Numbered from the stretch's first letter, positions 21,225-31,560 are shown. The stretch is 64,000 bases of DNA from Lucinisca nassula (GCA_963580285.1 OY757010.1:148352675-148416674); one strand, 5' to 3'. The notes: generated by a model from the sequence alone, not told the origin. Translations and numbers: made by a program.

Positions 21225-21445
21225 AGGGATAAACCTTATTTTTCTTATTTCTGCTCACAATATAGATTGTTGGTACTCGTTAGAACCGCCTCATCTTTTT
21301 CTTATTTCTGCTCTAAAAAAAAATAGATTGTGGGTACTCGTTAGAACCGCCTCGATGAGGCGGTTCTAACGAGTACCCACAATCTATATTTAGAGCATCT
21401 ATATTTAGAGCAGAAATAAGAAAAATATCACACTTTTTCATCTTA
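21225..21445. mobile_element. HP element with partial duplication
   Basis: A half-stem at 21253-21298 (ATAGATTGTTGGTACTCGTT) precedes a perfect long stem at 21318-21397 with loop CTCGATGAG. A second ATATTTAGAGCA repeat follows. Sequence duplication within the element suggests slippage at the hairpin. Confidence 0.7.
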
Positions 21446-21657
21446 ACTTTTCCCGCGATAAAATCTACAATGTATTTGCATAGGCGTGTTTTCGAAATGG
21501 GTTTCATTATCCCTTGAATTCATGTACTGTAAACAACATGTGCTGTGGCGTCTGATCTGGATGTACACTGTTTGCCAACGTCCCAGGCACGTAAATGGTT
21601 AACCAATTAAACATTGTTCTTTTGGGTCCTTTATTTTCATTGTGCACTGTTATTGTA

Positions 21658-21715
<58 letters not shown>

Positions 21716-21716
21716 G
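21658..21716. repeat. (ATT)n microsatellite
   Basis: About 18 uninterrupted ATT triplets. Confidence 0.95.
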
Positions 21717-21924
21717 GTTTGGGTTTATGGCCCTTTCGAGATTATTTCTGATGTTAATAAGATTATGTTAATAAGATTATTTTGGGAGACAGATCTTCAT
21801 ATTTAAAGTCAGTAGACTTTCTTCTGAATCCCATTGTATAATTGTACTTAATGATTCATCTTCATTTGTATTGTACCATATGTATGTTATACAAAGAAAT
21901 AAACGCTTAAACCAAGATTATTTC

Positions 21925-22135
21925 ACTTATGTCGAGCCGATCGTTAATTAGAGGCGGACGAAAGCCGGATCAACCGGAGAAAAAACCACCTGACCTTCCG
22001 TTGCAGAACTTGGCGTCTCACACGTGACCCAAGAGAGGCTCAAACTACAGCGGTTTGAGACCTATAATAATCAAGAGTTTGTTCTCTTACCCACAAGGCC
22101 ACTGCGTGCAATTATTAATCAAAGAATACCACGTG
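21925..22135 (-). mobile_element. SINE, family B, degenerate
   Basis: On the minus strand it carries a decayed tRNA-like head near 22110-22135 and the body with GACCTTCCGTTGCAGAACTT (plus-strand sense). It ends near GAGCCGATCGTTAATTAGAG. Full copy at 39357. Confidence 0.65.
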
Positions 22136-22163
22136 CAGAACAGCAGACATCAGTATTGTTCAC

Positions 22164-22474
22164 GGCCCCCGCCCTTCGGGGCTTGAAGAAATATATGGGC
22201 GGTATATGCACGGTGCGTCCACGCAGAGCTGAATCCGACCCACACACGAATACTAGTAAACCGCTTAGGGGATCTAAGCCTGCCCAGGCAAAGCGGTGTG
22301 AGTGTCCGACCGTCCATGCTTATAAACCCTATTGGTGTCATTGGGCGACAGGGCTTGAGATGTCATTTCATCTCACTGTTGGGTAAAAGTCCCACAAAAT
22401 TGGAAGCAACGTCTCCAAAACGACCTTTACAGTGTTGACGGAGACGTTAAACCTCAAATCAAACAAACAAAACA
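22164..22474 (+). mobile_element. R-family retroposon
   Basis: CGGCCCCCGCCCTTCGGGGC opens the copy and CAAATCAAACAAACAAAACA closes it. No TSD was found by eye. Confidence 0.8.
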
Positions 22475-22655
22475 AGTCCATTTGTCATATAAGGGGTTTC
22501 AGGCTTATTTTTTCTTTTTTATTCCATTTTTGACGGAAAATTCTGTTAGCTGTTCGTCCAGGCCCTGATCAGACGCCGCGTCCTGCGGCGTCTGATCTGG
22601 GCTTGCACTGTTTGTCAAGGCATCCCTTTAGGGGTTTCTAGCAGGCAATGGGTTA
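22475..22655. mobile_element. MITE family P2, one side truncated
   Basis: TCCATTTGTCATATAAGGGG, the stem CAGACGCCGCG..GCGGCGTCTGATC and the end AGCAGGCAATGGGTTAA are present. Confidence 0.6.
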
Positions 22656-22847
22656 ATTTCTTGCCAAACAGTATTGTTCAATTGGGACGATTCGCAAACA
22701 ACTGACCCAAAATCAAAACTGAGGCCTGTTCAATCACATGACATGACGTACCATCAGAAACCCTAAGAGAGCCCTCACAGTGACCCAAATCCACTTCTGC
22801 TATGATAAGCTTTGCTTGCTTATTATAGAAGTTGATTTAACCCAGCA

Positions 22848-22975
22848 GGGCAACGTCAAATCAACGTCGTTGCAACGTCACAACGTTGCAACGACGTAGA
22901 TGTGACGTTGCATAAATGTCGTGACGTTGCACCGACGTTTACGTGATGTCACAATTACGTCAAGTGCCTGCAGGG
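22848..22975. repeat. AACGTTG/ACGTCG short palindromic repeat cluster
   Basis: Many copies of CAACGT, ACGACGT and TGACGTTGC occur in alternating orientation, ending at TCACAATTACGTCAAG. No coding frame. Its function, if any, is unknown. Confidence 0.6.
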
Positions 22976-23118
22976 AAGTCACTGTGAAGCTTCTTTTAGG
23001 GTTCCTGGTGGAACGGCAATGTCCTGTGGTTTAACGGGGTATTGTCGATGGTCACTGTGACTATCGGTCTTGCCTGGATTGACCAGAGGGGCTTGACAAA
23101 GGTGACATTATTTAAGGC

Positions 23119-23127
23119 ATTCTTTCT
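23119..23127 (-). promoter_or_regulatory. Histone-downstream-element-like motif after the 120-aa gene
   Basis: On the minus strand it reads AGAAAGAAT, 12 bases past the stem-loop. It is identical to the motif behind the 101-aa paralogue and sits in the shared string CTAGAAAGAATRCCTT. Confidence 0.55.
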
Positions 23128-23139
23128 AGAAAGTTGTTT

Positions 23140-23155
23140 GGCCCTGTTAAGAGCC
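23140..23155 (-). promoter_or_regulatory. Histone-type 3' stem-loop after the 120-aa gene
   Basis: On the minus strand the 16-mer GGCTCTTAACAGGGCC has a six-base-pair stem (one G-U) and a four-base loop, TAAC. It sits 53 bases after the stop. The animal histone consensus is GGCYCTTTTCAGRGCC, flanked by CAAA upstream; here ACAAA precedes and AAACAA follows. Two loop bases differ from the commonest form. Confidence 0.65.
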
Positions 23156-23208
23156 TTTGTGGCACTAAGCCATTATTGGTGCTATTACACCGTGCTGTTG
23201 TTTTGGCA

Positions 23209-23571
23209 TCATTGTCCATCTACGTCGTCGTCGGCGTTGTCGGTTTCTTCGTCGTCGTCGGGAGAGAAGCTGTTGAACATGGTCTCGCCTTCAGATGGGT
23301 CTTCGCCGAACAGTTTAAAACGGAGATCCAGAACTTCGTTCTTCTTCAGGCAAGCGTAGTTACAGTAAGCGTTCAACATGCCCTCCACAATCAAAATACG
23401 CATGCGCAAACGATAGCGGAAGATCTTGTGGTCCTCAGCTTTAGCGACGCTGTAGCAATTGTTGAGTGTTTCAAGTTTGTCGTTCAGTAGTACCAGTTGA
23501 TCGCATGCTCGTCGGAATCGACGTTGGCTCTCGTACAGTTGTGCGTACATGTCAAACTTCTCCATCCCCAT
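23209..23571 (-). CDS. Small conserved helical protein, FDMYA family, 120 aa
   Basis: Paralogue of the gene at 19830, in opposite orientation about 3 kb away. The family is not one I recognise. It begins MGMEKFDMYAQLYESQRRF, then RRACDQLVLLNDKLETL, then RYRLRMRILIVEGMLNAY and CLKKNEVLDLRFKLFGED. It ends in a strongly acidic tail (DDDEETDNADDDVDGQ). The acidic tail is longer than in the 101-aa protein. No signal peptide or membrane helix. The pseudogene at 11232 shares the extra MGMEK start, so that copy derives from this branch. Promoter and 3' signals mirror those of the paralogue. Opposite reading frames on the plus strand (23042-23490) are shadows. A basic helical body with an acidic tail could suit a nuclear or chromatin role, but that is speculation. 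Confidence 0.85.
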   Translation of the reverse strand: MGMEKFDMYAQLYESQRRFRRACDQLVLLNDKLETLNNCYSVAKAEDHKIFRYRLRMRILIVEGMLNAYCNYACLKKNEVLDLRFKLFGEDPSEGETMFNSFSPDDDEETDNADDDVDGQ

Positions 23572-23655
23572 ACTGATTCTAGTAGGTGGTTTCTTCTAGA
23601 TGGTTTCTTATTTGATTCTTGGAGATGGCTGGCAGTTTTATCTGTGGGTCTTCGG

Positions 23656-23663
23656 CTTTATAT
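23656..23663 (-). promoter_or_regulatory. TATA-like box of the 120-aa gene
   Basis: On the minus strand it reads ATATAAAG, 84 bases before the ATG. This would give a leader of about 50-60 bases, similar to the paralogue. Confidence 0.5.
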
Positions 23664-24041
23664 CTTTATCTTATAACAAAGGAATGTTATAATTCAAATA
23701 TCGAATAGTTTATGATCTTTATATCTGTATCTCTTAACATCGGAATCAGATAATTTAAATGTTGGATAGATAAAAATCTTTATATATACATATTGATGCA
23801 GTGATTGATTATAATCTAGCCAATGGCAGCTTGCGCATTTTCGCTTTTCTGAATATGGTTTCCTATTATCTCGGGCTTGCTTAATCAGATTAACACCATG
23901 CCATTAAGTCCTTATGATAAATGAGGTCTGTTTTGACGCTAAAAGCTGTGACACCCGCTGTGTATGTAGTAGGTAATTAAATGGTGGAGTATGTACTTAA
24001 TTATGCAAATGAAAAGCGTGACTGGTTTACGGTTCTCCTTA

Positions 24042-24262
24042 ACTCTTATCATGCTGTTCACGACAACCCCTATCTTTGGAAACAGTGTAGATCCAGATCA
24101 GATGGCTTCTGAAGAAACCATCTGCATGATCAGGATCTACACTGTTTGACATTCAGTTTTATGAATTTGTAGGAGTAAATTACATCAAGTAATCTGAGTG
24201 GTTCAAAGTCAGAAATGGGTGTGGCTAAACTGAATATTCAGCAAGAGAAGGATTTAGTCGTA
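24042..24262. mobile_element. piggyBac-like MITE, family P1, diverged
   Basis: It carries the internal stem GTAGATCCAGATCAGATGGC..CATCTG and TGATCAGGATCTACACTGTT, and the right half GTGTGGCTAAACTGAATATTCAGC. The ends TTAACTCTTATCATGCTG and GCAAGAGAAGGATTTAG are eroded forms of those at 4434. Confidence 0.6.
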
Positions 24263-24483
24263 TTATAGTATATAAACTTTTCCGCCTTTTACTTAGTAGG
24301 AGTTCGTTTCGAAGCATAGGGGGTATGAGGTTGATGTTTTTTTTTTTGTTTTTTTTGTTGTTGTTTTTTTTTTGTTGTTGTTGTTGTTTTTTAGAAATGG
24401 ATGATTTTTTCCAGCGGTACATTCCCGACCAGATTCTGCGTTCTGCGAAGTCTGATCTGTTTGTCAGTTGTCCTGTATATAGT

Positions 24484-24690
24484 CAAATCCCCTGGTCAAC
24501 ACTATTGAGGTCATTTTGGAGACGTTGCTTCCGATTTTGTAGGACTTTTACCCGACATTGATATGAAATGGCATCTCAAGCTCTGCCGCCCAAAGATTAA
24601 GGAGCGGTCCTTTCTGGGCAGGCTTCGACCTTCTAAGCAGTTTACTAGTACTCAAGTTCTATCAGTTTCAGCTCCGCCATGCAGCCCGAT
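24484..24690 (-). mobile_element. R-family retroposon, diverged partial copy
   Basis: CATTTTGGAGACGTTGCTTC and TTTTACCCGACATTGATATG identify it. The extreme 5' part and the CAAA tail are lost. Confidence 0.7.
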
Positions 24691-24868
24691 CTAGTTTTCC
24701 AATGCTCCCGCCCAACTAAGTAGTTTGAATACGCGTCCGCCCCTGTTTTCAGAACGAGACCCGCACCATTCATTTTAACTTCTTAAACAATCAAAACAAA
24801 AACAAAAAACATCGTTATAGTCATAACAATGTATACACCTCACATTAAAGACTACATTTTCTTTCACC

Positions 24869-25040
24869 GGCCTCGGTAGCTGAGTCGGATGCGCATCTGA
24901 CTGATCATTCTATCTCTTCCATTGATTCAAGAAGGGCAGTTGTCAGTTTCTGGCGAAAGAATGTACACTGTACTGGTTAACCGCTTACGTATAAACCTTC
25001 CCAGGAAAAATGTGGATAGGTAAACTGACCGGCTCAAAAA
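24869..25040 (+). mobile_element. SINE, family C, with tRNA-like start
   Basis: CCGGCCTCGGTAGCTGAGTC is an A-box-like head. A deletion joins it to the family core at CATTCTATCTCTTCCATTG. The tail is cut at ACCGGCTCAAAA. Confidence 0.65.
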
Positions 25041-25077
25041 ATTCTGATATTTTTCATATTTCTGATAAAAACATAAA

Positions 25078-25545
25078 ATTATGGGAGCTCGGTTCTAAGA
25101 AGTACCCACAATATATGTTTTAGTAGAAATAATGAAAAATAACGTATACCCCTGTAAACTCTGCAGTTTTACTATATAAATGTGGGGTTTATTTTGTTTG
25201 ATTTGAGGTTTAACGTCCCCGTCAACACTGTAAAGGTCATTTTGGAGACGTTGCTTCCAATTTTGTGGGACTTTTACCCGACATTGAGATGAAATGATAT
25301 CTCAAGCCCTGTCGCCCAATGAAATCAATAGGGTTCATTAGCATGGACGGTCCGCCTCGCACCGTGGTTCCTGGACAGGTTTAGATCCTCTAAGCGGTTT
25401 GCCAGTACTAGTGTGCAGACCGGATTCAGCTCTGCGTGGAAGCATCATGCAGCCCATATATTTCTTCAAGCCCCTATGGGCGGGGGCTTAAATGTGGGGT
25501 GTAAGGAGGTCAAAATTATATAGGCAGGTTTTCCTGATTTGAAAG
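25078..25545. mobile_element. HP element remnant split by an R-family retroposon
   Basis: The right half of an HP element (CGGTTCTAAGAAGTACCCAC, then TATACCCCTGTAAACTCTGC) continues after the retroposon as AAATGTGGGGTGTAAGGAGG and AAATTATATAGGC. The left half of the long stem is missing. Confidence 0.65.
25189..25488 (-). mobile_element. R-family retroposon with 12-bp TSD
   Basis: TAAATGTGGGGT is duplicated at 25177-25188 and 25489-25500. Full-length copy, inserted in the HP element. Confidence 0.85.
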
Positions 25546-26177
25546 AAACGCATTGTATTTCAGGTGACATCTCATTAAATGAGCCGGGTCACAGCATTTC
25601 CTACAATTTACAAGTATCCGCGCAGTCTGATCAGAGTCTTCGTTGTGCGTTCTAAGGATAGCTAAGGGCCCAGTACGCCTTCATGCAGCAAGAAAATTAT
25701 CTGGTCAGACTATATGGATATGCAGGCTGACTTATTCTTCGCTGGGCGCACATGTAAATTGTAGGAAATGCTCTGCTCCGGTTAAAATATGGGCCCTGTC
25801 AAGCGATTTTGGTACTTATCGCCTATGCGAGCAGCGAAGGTTCAGGCGAGCTTGCGCATCCGCGCAGTCTCGCCAGAACCTTCGCTGCTCGCTCATACAA
25901 GCAGTGAATCAAGAGGAACCTTCAGACAGAAAGCCATATCCCTGGCCCCTCTGAATGGCTGGGCATGCGCAGTTAAAATTTGTCATGACGGAATGGTCGA
26001 AGACACAAATTCGCCGCTTGGCGGGGCTCATATTATAATTAATTTTCGTTATGTACATGCGTAATATGAAGCTAACTGCAGATTGTTACTCTGTAGCATA
26101 AAGACGAATGCATTCTAAGCTTTGTTATTGAACAGCACTGGTTGAGCACGTTGGACATGTTGGAAGCTGGCCCAGAA

Positions 26178-26312
26178 GCCTCCGTGGTGTAGTGGTTATG
26201 CTACTCGCTTTGTATCAGGGGTCGCAGGATCGATTCCGGGCTTCTCCAGACTTTCAGATGAGTCTTTAAACCGAGGTCCCGTCTCCGTATGACCATAGCT
26301 GTTGATTATTCT
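26178..26312 (+). mobile_element. tRNA-headed SINE, family A, 3'-truncated
   Basis: GCCTCCGTGGTGTAGTGGTT (A box) and GGATCGATTCCGG (B box) are followed by the family A body. It stops at ATAGCTGTTGATT without its tail. Confidence 0.7.
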
Positions 26313-27080
26313 GGTCACTCGAGTTTGCTCGTAATTATGCAAATGTTGTTAAGTTGTTATCATATGACGTCGCGTCTGAAAGTGTAATAACGCCGTGTAA
26401 TAAATTCCGTTATCTACAAGCGGATTGAAATCCACAAGTGGATTGAATATGAAAATTATTTAGAAACGGCCCTTAACGTTACACATACGGGACAATTGGG
26501 ATCATCATGCCTCATGTCAAATCCGAAAATCCCGGAAAAAAATAAAACAATCTCAAAATGACCCAATTTGTTTTTACAAATTTAACATTGGAGGAAAGAA
26601 AAATCATTTTTCTACTTAAATTTTCAGTCACATTTTTCATTGCATAATGAATGTTTTAATTACTGTAGTTTAAAATCAGATACTGTCGCGTATTTTTGCT
26701 ATTTTACTATTAAAGTACTTTAGACATAGGGTCCTATTTTTATTATAAAAGTGACCAATCTTAATTTGATGACATATATATAAAATTATATTCAAATTAA
26801 CGGTAAAATATTGAATTTTATAATCTTAAACCCCATTTTCGCTATCTAGCGTAGTAATGCTAAAATTTATGTCAAAGAAACATGTTCCCTATTAACTTTT
26901 ATATATTGTGTCGCGTAACTTTAATCGGACACAGATAATTTAGTGGATAACAATTGTCCCACATTTGTACGACGTCATTAACGACGTCGCGTTTACTAGT
27001 GACGGAATATTGACATTTTTGTCAACAAATCGTGAACAAAATGCGTTTTTAATGGCATATGATAAATAGAATCTCACATT
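26313..27080. other. AT-rich stretch with no recognised gene
   Basis: It contains TTATGCAAATG octamer-like words, TTATCTACAAGCGGATTGAA repeated once as CCACAAGTGGATTGAA, and ACGACGTCATTAACGACGTC near 26975. No supported gene. Confidence 0.4.
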
Positions 27081-27081
27081 C

Positions 27082-27203
27082 GTGCTCATGTAATATTGAA
27101 TTTAATAAACTCGTTGAGGAAAAGGGATAAAATGCTCGACAAATTATCGCATTTTATCCCTTTTTCCTTAACTCGTTTAATATATTCAATATTACATGAA
27201 CAC
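27082..27203. repeat. Long hairpin (arms ~55 bp)
   Basis: GTGCTCATGTAATATTGAAT.. and GGATAAAATGC pair with GCATTTTATCC.. and ATATTCAATATTACATGA across a TCGACAAATTATC loop. Few mismatches. Probably a small MITE. Confidence 0.75.
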
Positions 27204-27424
27204 TCATCCTCTATATATTCAAGCTATACCTCACATATTCACCATTATACTCCTTATAGTCTCCAGAAATTCTTCAACAGAATGGTCATATACACATTAT
27301 ACATGTTTTGAAATGTATATATATTTGCATGCATGCGAGTGAGACTTTAATAAAGTATAAATCCTAGGCGAGATTTTTTTTCTACCATGCAGACCTTGCA
27401 GAAGTGGTCTCCAATAATGCAAGT

Positions 27425-27700
27425 GCAGTGAAATTCCGCTATAAAGACCACCAAAAATTAAGACTAATTCTGCTTTGAAAAGCTTATTTAGAAGTTTGCA
27501 GATTTTCCTTCTTTCTGTTTTCTGAATACAGTGCCTTCTGGTCAGAGACAGTAAAATTCCTATATTAAGACCACCTTTTGGACTGTTCAAAGTGGTCTTA
27601 AACTATATTAAGACCTCATTTGGGACTGTTCAAAAGTGGTCTTTAAGTGGAGTCCACTTTTGTACAGTCCCAAAGGTGGTCTTAATATAGGAATGTTACT
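27425..27700. mobile_element. MITE of the CAGTAAAATTCCTATATTAA family, composite
   Basis: CAGTGAAATTCCGCTATAAAG, an internal CAGTAAAATTCCTATATTAA and the inverted TTAATATAGGAATGTTACT show at least one element nested in or fused to another. Stem sequences AGTGGTCTTTAAG recur. Related to 54732-54936. Confidence 0.6.
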
Positions 27701-27759
27701 TATTAAATAGTGAAATTAGAATAGTAAGTTTAACAAGGGTGTTCTTTCTTAATTTCATA

Positions 27760-28170
27760 TAACATAGATTGTGGGTATCCGGTGTGTGTGTGGGGGTGTT
27801 CTAAAGAGCGCCAACGATATGACATTTGAGCGTAAATCAGATAAAACGTAAAAACAAAACATCCGCCATGTAAGATATAGTTTTCTCAAATTTGTGTCGG
27901 CCAAATGATAATCACTACACCTATACAATAACATTGTTAACTTTACCGCCGAAAAAACGAAAATTTTGAGATGAAAAAGTGTGATATTTTTCTTATTTCT
28001 GCTCAAAATATAGATTGTTGGTACTCGTTAGAACCGCCGTTCTCACGAGTATCCACAATCTATATTTTTGTGCAAAAACAAGAAATATATGGTATACCCC
28101 TGTAAACCGCAGTTTTACTATAAAAATGGGGATCAAGGGGATCAACATTATATAGGTGTGTTTTCCTGAT
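27760..28170. mobile_element. HP elements, decayed
   Basis: A half-stem at 27765 (CATAGATTGTGGGTATCCGG) and a shortened stem at 28009-28068 are followed by the CCCTGTAAACCGCAGTTTTA hairpin and the AACATTATATAGGTGTGTTT end. Confidence 0.6.
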
Positions 28171-28394
28171 GGTTACGCTTATTATTGCGTCCTTAGTTAT
28201 GCAGATGAGATTCTTTTTGAATATGCAAATGGGTTATCAGAATAGCTTTGATCTAGCCCATGAGAAAAGAGCACTTATTGAAAAGGCGACCAGAAAAGAC
28301 TCAGGCGAGCGTGTGCAAAGCGCAGTCTCGCCAGATCATTTGGTGTTCGCAGACTCATTGCGAAAACTCGCCTATTCAAATATGTTGGAAATTT

Positions 28395-28640
28395 TACTAC
28401 CAAAAATGAAAATTTTCAGATAAAAAAAAATCTGATATTTTTCCTATTTCTGCTCAAAACATAGATTGTTGGACCCCGTTAGAACCGCCTCGACGAGGCG
28501 GTTCTAACGAGCACCGACAATCAATGTTTTTTAGCAGCAATAAGAAAAGTAATACATAAACCCTGCAAACCCCAGTTTTACTACATAAAAGTGGGATCTA
28601 AGAGGGTTAAAATTATATAGGCGTGTTTTCGTGATGTTGT
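28395..28640. mobile_element. HP element, full copy
   Basis: The long stem at 28459-28532 has loop CTCGACGAG. It is flanked by AAATTTTCAGATAAAA on the left and AACCCCAGTTTTACTACATA, then TATAGGCGTGTTTTCGTGAT on the right. Confidence 0.75.
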
Positions 28641-28754
28641 GGCAGTTTCATACAAGAAATCATGTGTCTAGCAGTTGACAGCGCATGCGTATATGAAGAA
28701 AATGAATCAGACACTGCCAACAACCCTTTTCTAACGTTTCTGCCTATTTGTTTT

Positions 28755-29035
28755 ATGTTTGGCCCCCGCCCATCGGGGCTTGAAGAAATAGATGGGCTGA
28801 ATGATGCTTCCACGCAAAGCTGAATCCGACCGCACAAGGGTACCGGTAAACTGCTTAGAGGATCTAAGCCTGCCAAGGCAAAGCGGTGCGAGTCGGACCA
28901 TCCATGCTTATAATCCCTATTGGTTTCATTGGGCGACAGGGATTGAGATGTCATTTCATCTCAATGTTGGGTAAAAGTCTCACAAAACTGGAACAATGTC
29001 TCCAAAATGACATACACAGTGTTGACGGGGACACA
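28755..29035 (+). mobile_element. R-family retroposon, tail lost
   Basis: CCCCCGCCCATCGGGGCTTG to GTGTTGACGGGGAC. The GTTAAACCTCAAA tail is missing. A loose reverse tail piece, TTGATTTGAGGTTTTACGTC, stands alone at 29229-29275. Confidence 0.75.
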
Positions 29036-29486
29036 CATTTTGTTTTATGCTAAGACATAGTATGCCATATACAAACCTTATCTGTATTCGATCGAATTAT
29101 TATTATTATTGTTATTATTATCGCCATCATCGTCGCCGTTGCCATCGTCGTCGTCATCATCATCATTTATTATACAAGAAAACGAATAAGATGAAAATGC
29201 TGGGGCCAACATTAAATTTTTCGATGGTTTGTTTGTTTGATTTGAGGTTTTACGTCCCCGTCAACAAAATTTTTCGATGGAAATGCCAGATGGTATCAGC
29301 TTTGTAACAATTGTAAGTGTACTTGAACTAGATTATCTTTTAGCACATATGTAACAGTCTTAGTGGCTGGGAGGCATGCCACGAAATTCTTTACTTTTCA
29401 CATCTGTCAACGGGTGGCCCTTTCTTTTTCTTCACCGTGCCAAAGAATGCTCCCATCTGTCCATACACAAAAAGTGACACTTTTTT

Positions 29487-29491
29487 AACTT

Positions 29492-29535
<44 letters not shown>
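29487..29535. repeat. (TTTA)n microsatellite
   Basis: About 12 TTTA units. Similar runs lie at 14176-14210, 51120-51182, 56328-56356 and 62815-62860. Confidence 0.9.
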
Positions 29536-30179
29536 TTTACTGAGCCTAGTCTTCACGGGGGTAATACCATTTTCTATACCCCTGTGTTGTCGACCGAGCG
29601 GTACTGTGTAAAGCTGCTGTCGACCGAGAAATACGGTTTTCGACCGAGCAGTACGGATGTCGACAGAGGAGGGTAGTCGATAAATTCGCTGTAAATATGT
29701 TATTTTTATGTATGTCTGTCCATTTTTGTGGTGTCAAATCGTTTGTGAAATAGTTTGCTGTTGTTTCAAGTGTTTTGGAAGTCTGACTAATAGCCTGTTT
29801 TGACGCTGAGCGGAATTAAACGGGAAAATATATAAAATAAGTACTTCCGTGGAAACGCGTGGCTCTTATTCAGTGTCATGGAATATCGAGGACGAAATGA
29901 TGCAGATACATCATTAACTTACGCGAAAACCTTTTATTTGTGTGTCAACATGTCTTTATATGCATCTGTGGAACTGTTTATAGGTCCATCGATACGGCCG
30001 TCGATGGGGTGCAGTTGTCGACGTTACTGGGTACGGATGTCGATGATTCAACGAGAGTGTGAGGGAGAGATTTACTGGAAATTAACCCCAGTTAAACAAT
30101 AAAATAACTGTTGCATTCTTCGTCAGGCTTTGTTTGTTTGTTTGAAATGGCTGATTGATAATAAACTATCGTTGCTTTG

Positions 30180-30412
30180 TTTTGTTTGTTTGATTTGAGG
30201 TTTAACGTCCCCGTCAACACTGTAAAGGTCATTTTGGAGACGTTTCTTCCAATTTTGTGGGCGAAAACCCGAGTACCCGGAGAAAAACCACCTGACCTTC
30301 CGTTGCAGAACTTGGCATCTCACATGTGACCCTAGCGAGGCTCGAACCACAGCGGTGAGAGTCCTAGTGATCAAGAGTCAGCGCTCTTAACCACTAGGCC
30401 ACGGAGGCCCGT
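30180..30412 (-). mobile_element. Chimeric retroposon: R-type tail joined to a SINE B head
   Basis: Plus-strand order: R-family tail (TTTGATTTGAGGTTTAACGT, GTCATTTTGGAGACGTTTCT, CAATTTTGTGGG), then at about 30260 an abrupt switch to the SINE B body (GAAAACCCGAGTACCCGG) and its tRNA-like head ending GGCCACGGAGGCCCG. On the minus strand this is a SINE B 5' part with the R-family 3' part. A template switch during reverse transcription would explain it. Confidence 0.65.
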
Positions 30413-30437
30413 CATCAATGAGATTGGTCATTAGGTT

Positions 30438-30525
30438 TTTAGCTCACCATAGCCGCAAGCTCAGCAAGTGAGTATACTCATGCACCGGCATCCGTCGTCG
30501 TCCGTTCCCATTCTGCAAACATCTC
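30438..30525 (+). mobile_element. Start fragment of an array element
   Basis: TTTTTAGCTCACCATAGCCG, the hairpin-like GCAAGCTCAGCAAGTGAG, and CGGCATCCGTCGTCGTCCG. The array itself is absent. Confidence 0.5.
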
Positions 30526-30529
30526 ATCC

Positions 30530-30995
30530 ATCACGAAAACACGGCTCTGTAATATTGACCCCTGTAAACCCTACTTTTATATAGTAAAACTGGGGTTTAC
30601 AGGCGTATATATTATTTTTCTAATTTCAGCAAAAACAGATTGTGGGTATTCGTATTCATTAGAACCGCCTCGTCGAGGCTATTCTAACAAGTGCCCTCAA
30701 TCTATGTTTAGAGCAGAAATAAGCAAAATTCAGTATTTTCATGCGAAAAGTTTCATATTGAGAGGCAGAAGCCTCCGTGGTCGAGTGGTTACGCTACTCG
30801 CCTTGTAAACCAGGGGTCGCAGGTTCGATCCCGGGCTTCTCCAGACTTTCGGATGAGTCTTTAAACCGAGATCCCGTCTCCGTATGACCTTAGCTGTTGG
30901 TGGGACGTAAAACTGAAACACTCACTCACTCATATTGAGAGGCGTGTTTATGGGGCCGTCTTTTTACTATATATAAATTTGGGTGTGAAATTTAC
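30530..30995. mobile_element. HP element carrying an inserted SINE
   Basis: AACCCTACTTTTATATAGTA and CTGGGGTTTACAGGCGTAT, then a decayed long stem at 30637-30712, then the SINE at 30767-30930, then GGCGTGTTTATGGGG. Confidence 0.6.
30767..30930 (+). mobile_element. tRNA-headed SINE, family A, with perfect 13-bp TSD
   Basis: CATATTGAGAGGC flanks it at 30754-30766 and 30931-30943. The head has A box TGGTCGAGTGGTTACG and B box GGTTCGATCCC. The body ends GTTGGTGGGACGTAAAACTG, then an ACTC-rich tail. Youngest-looking copy of the family here. Confidence 0.9.
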
Positions 30996-31087
30996 GAAAT
31001 GAGAAATTTACGGTTCAACAAAGCCATCCCTAGACCTATTGGAAGTGTTGGTGGTGACAGTGACGCAGGTGTGTGGCAAGGTATACT

Positions 31088-31146
31088 GTCTTCTTCTTCT
31101 TCTTCTTCTTCTTCTTCTTCTTCTTCTTCTTCTTCTTCTTCTTCTC
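31088..31146. repeat. (TTC)n microsatellite
   Basis: About 19 TTC triplets without interruption. Confidence 0.95.
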
Positions 31147-31560
31147 TATTAAATCACATTATGCCGATTACTAAATTTCGTTTAAATATATTCACGTGTA
31201 GCTTTTTAAAAATCTTAGAAAGCCTTCCGTAGCCAAGTTATAGGATACAGCGGTCTTGAACAGTTCTGCATTGTGTTATCCAGGGTCCGACACTGGCTGC
31301 AAAACTGCATCTGGTGAGGAAATCACGACGACCATACTGACATTGACCACCCGTCAGCATTTGTAAACAACTTATTAGAAACCATATTACCGCAGATAGG
31401 TGACTTTTGTTTCAAATACAGCTAAGCACGGGACATGTCAAGACATTGCCCATTGAAAACCAACATGTCATCCCCGTTAGAAATGACAAAAAGTCTGTTC
31501 TAATACCAACATAGACAACTGATAAACTATCTTAACATGTCGTTACACTAATCTGGTTAT
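31147..31560. other. Unassigned stretch
   Basis: No gene, RNA or recognised repeat seen. Confidence 0.4.

Noticed and set aside
23042..23490. Two plus-strand frames (105 and 118 codons)
   Set aside because: They are antisense shadows of the 120-aa gene, which has a paralogue and 3' signals.
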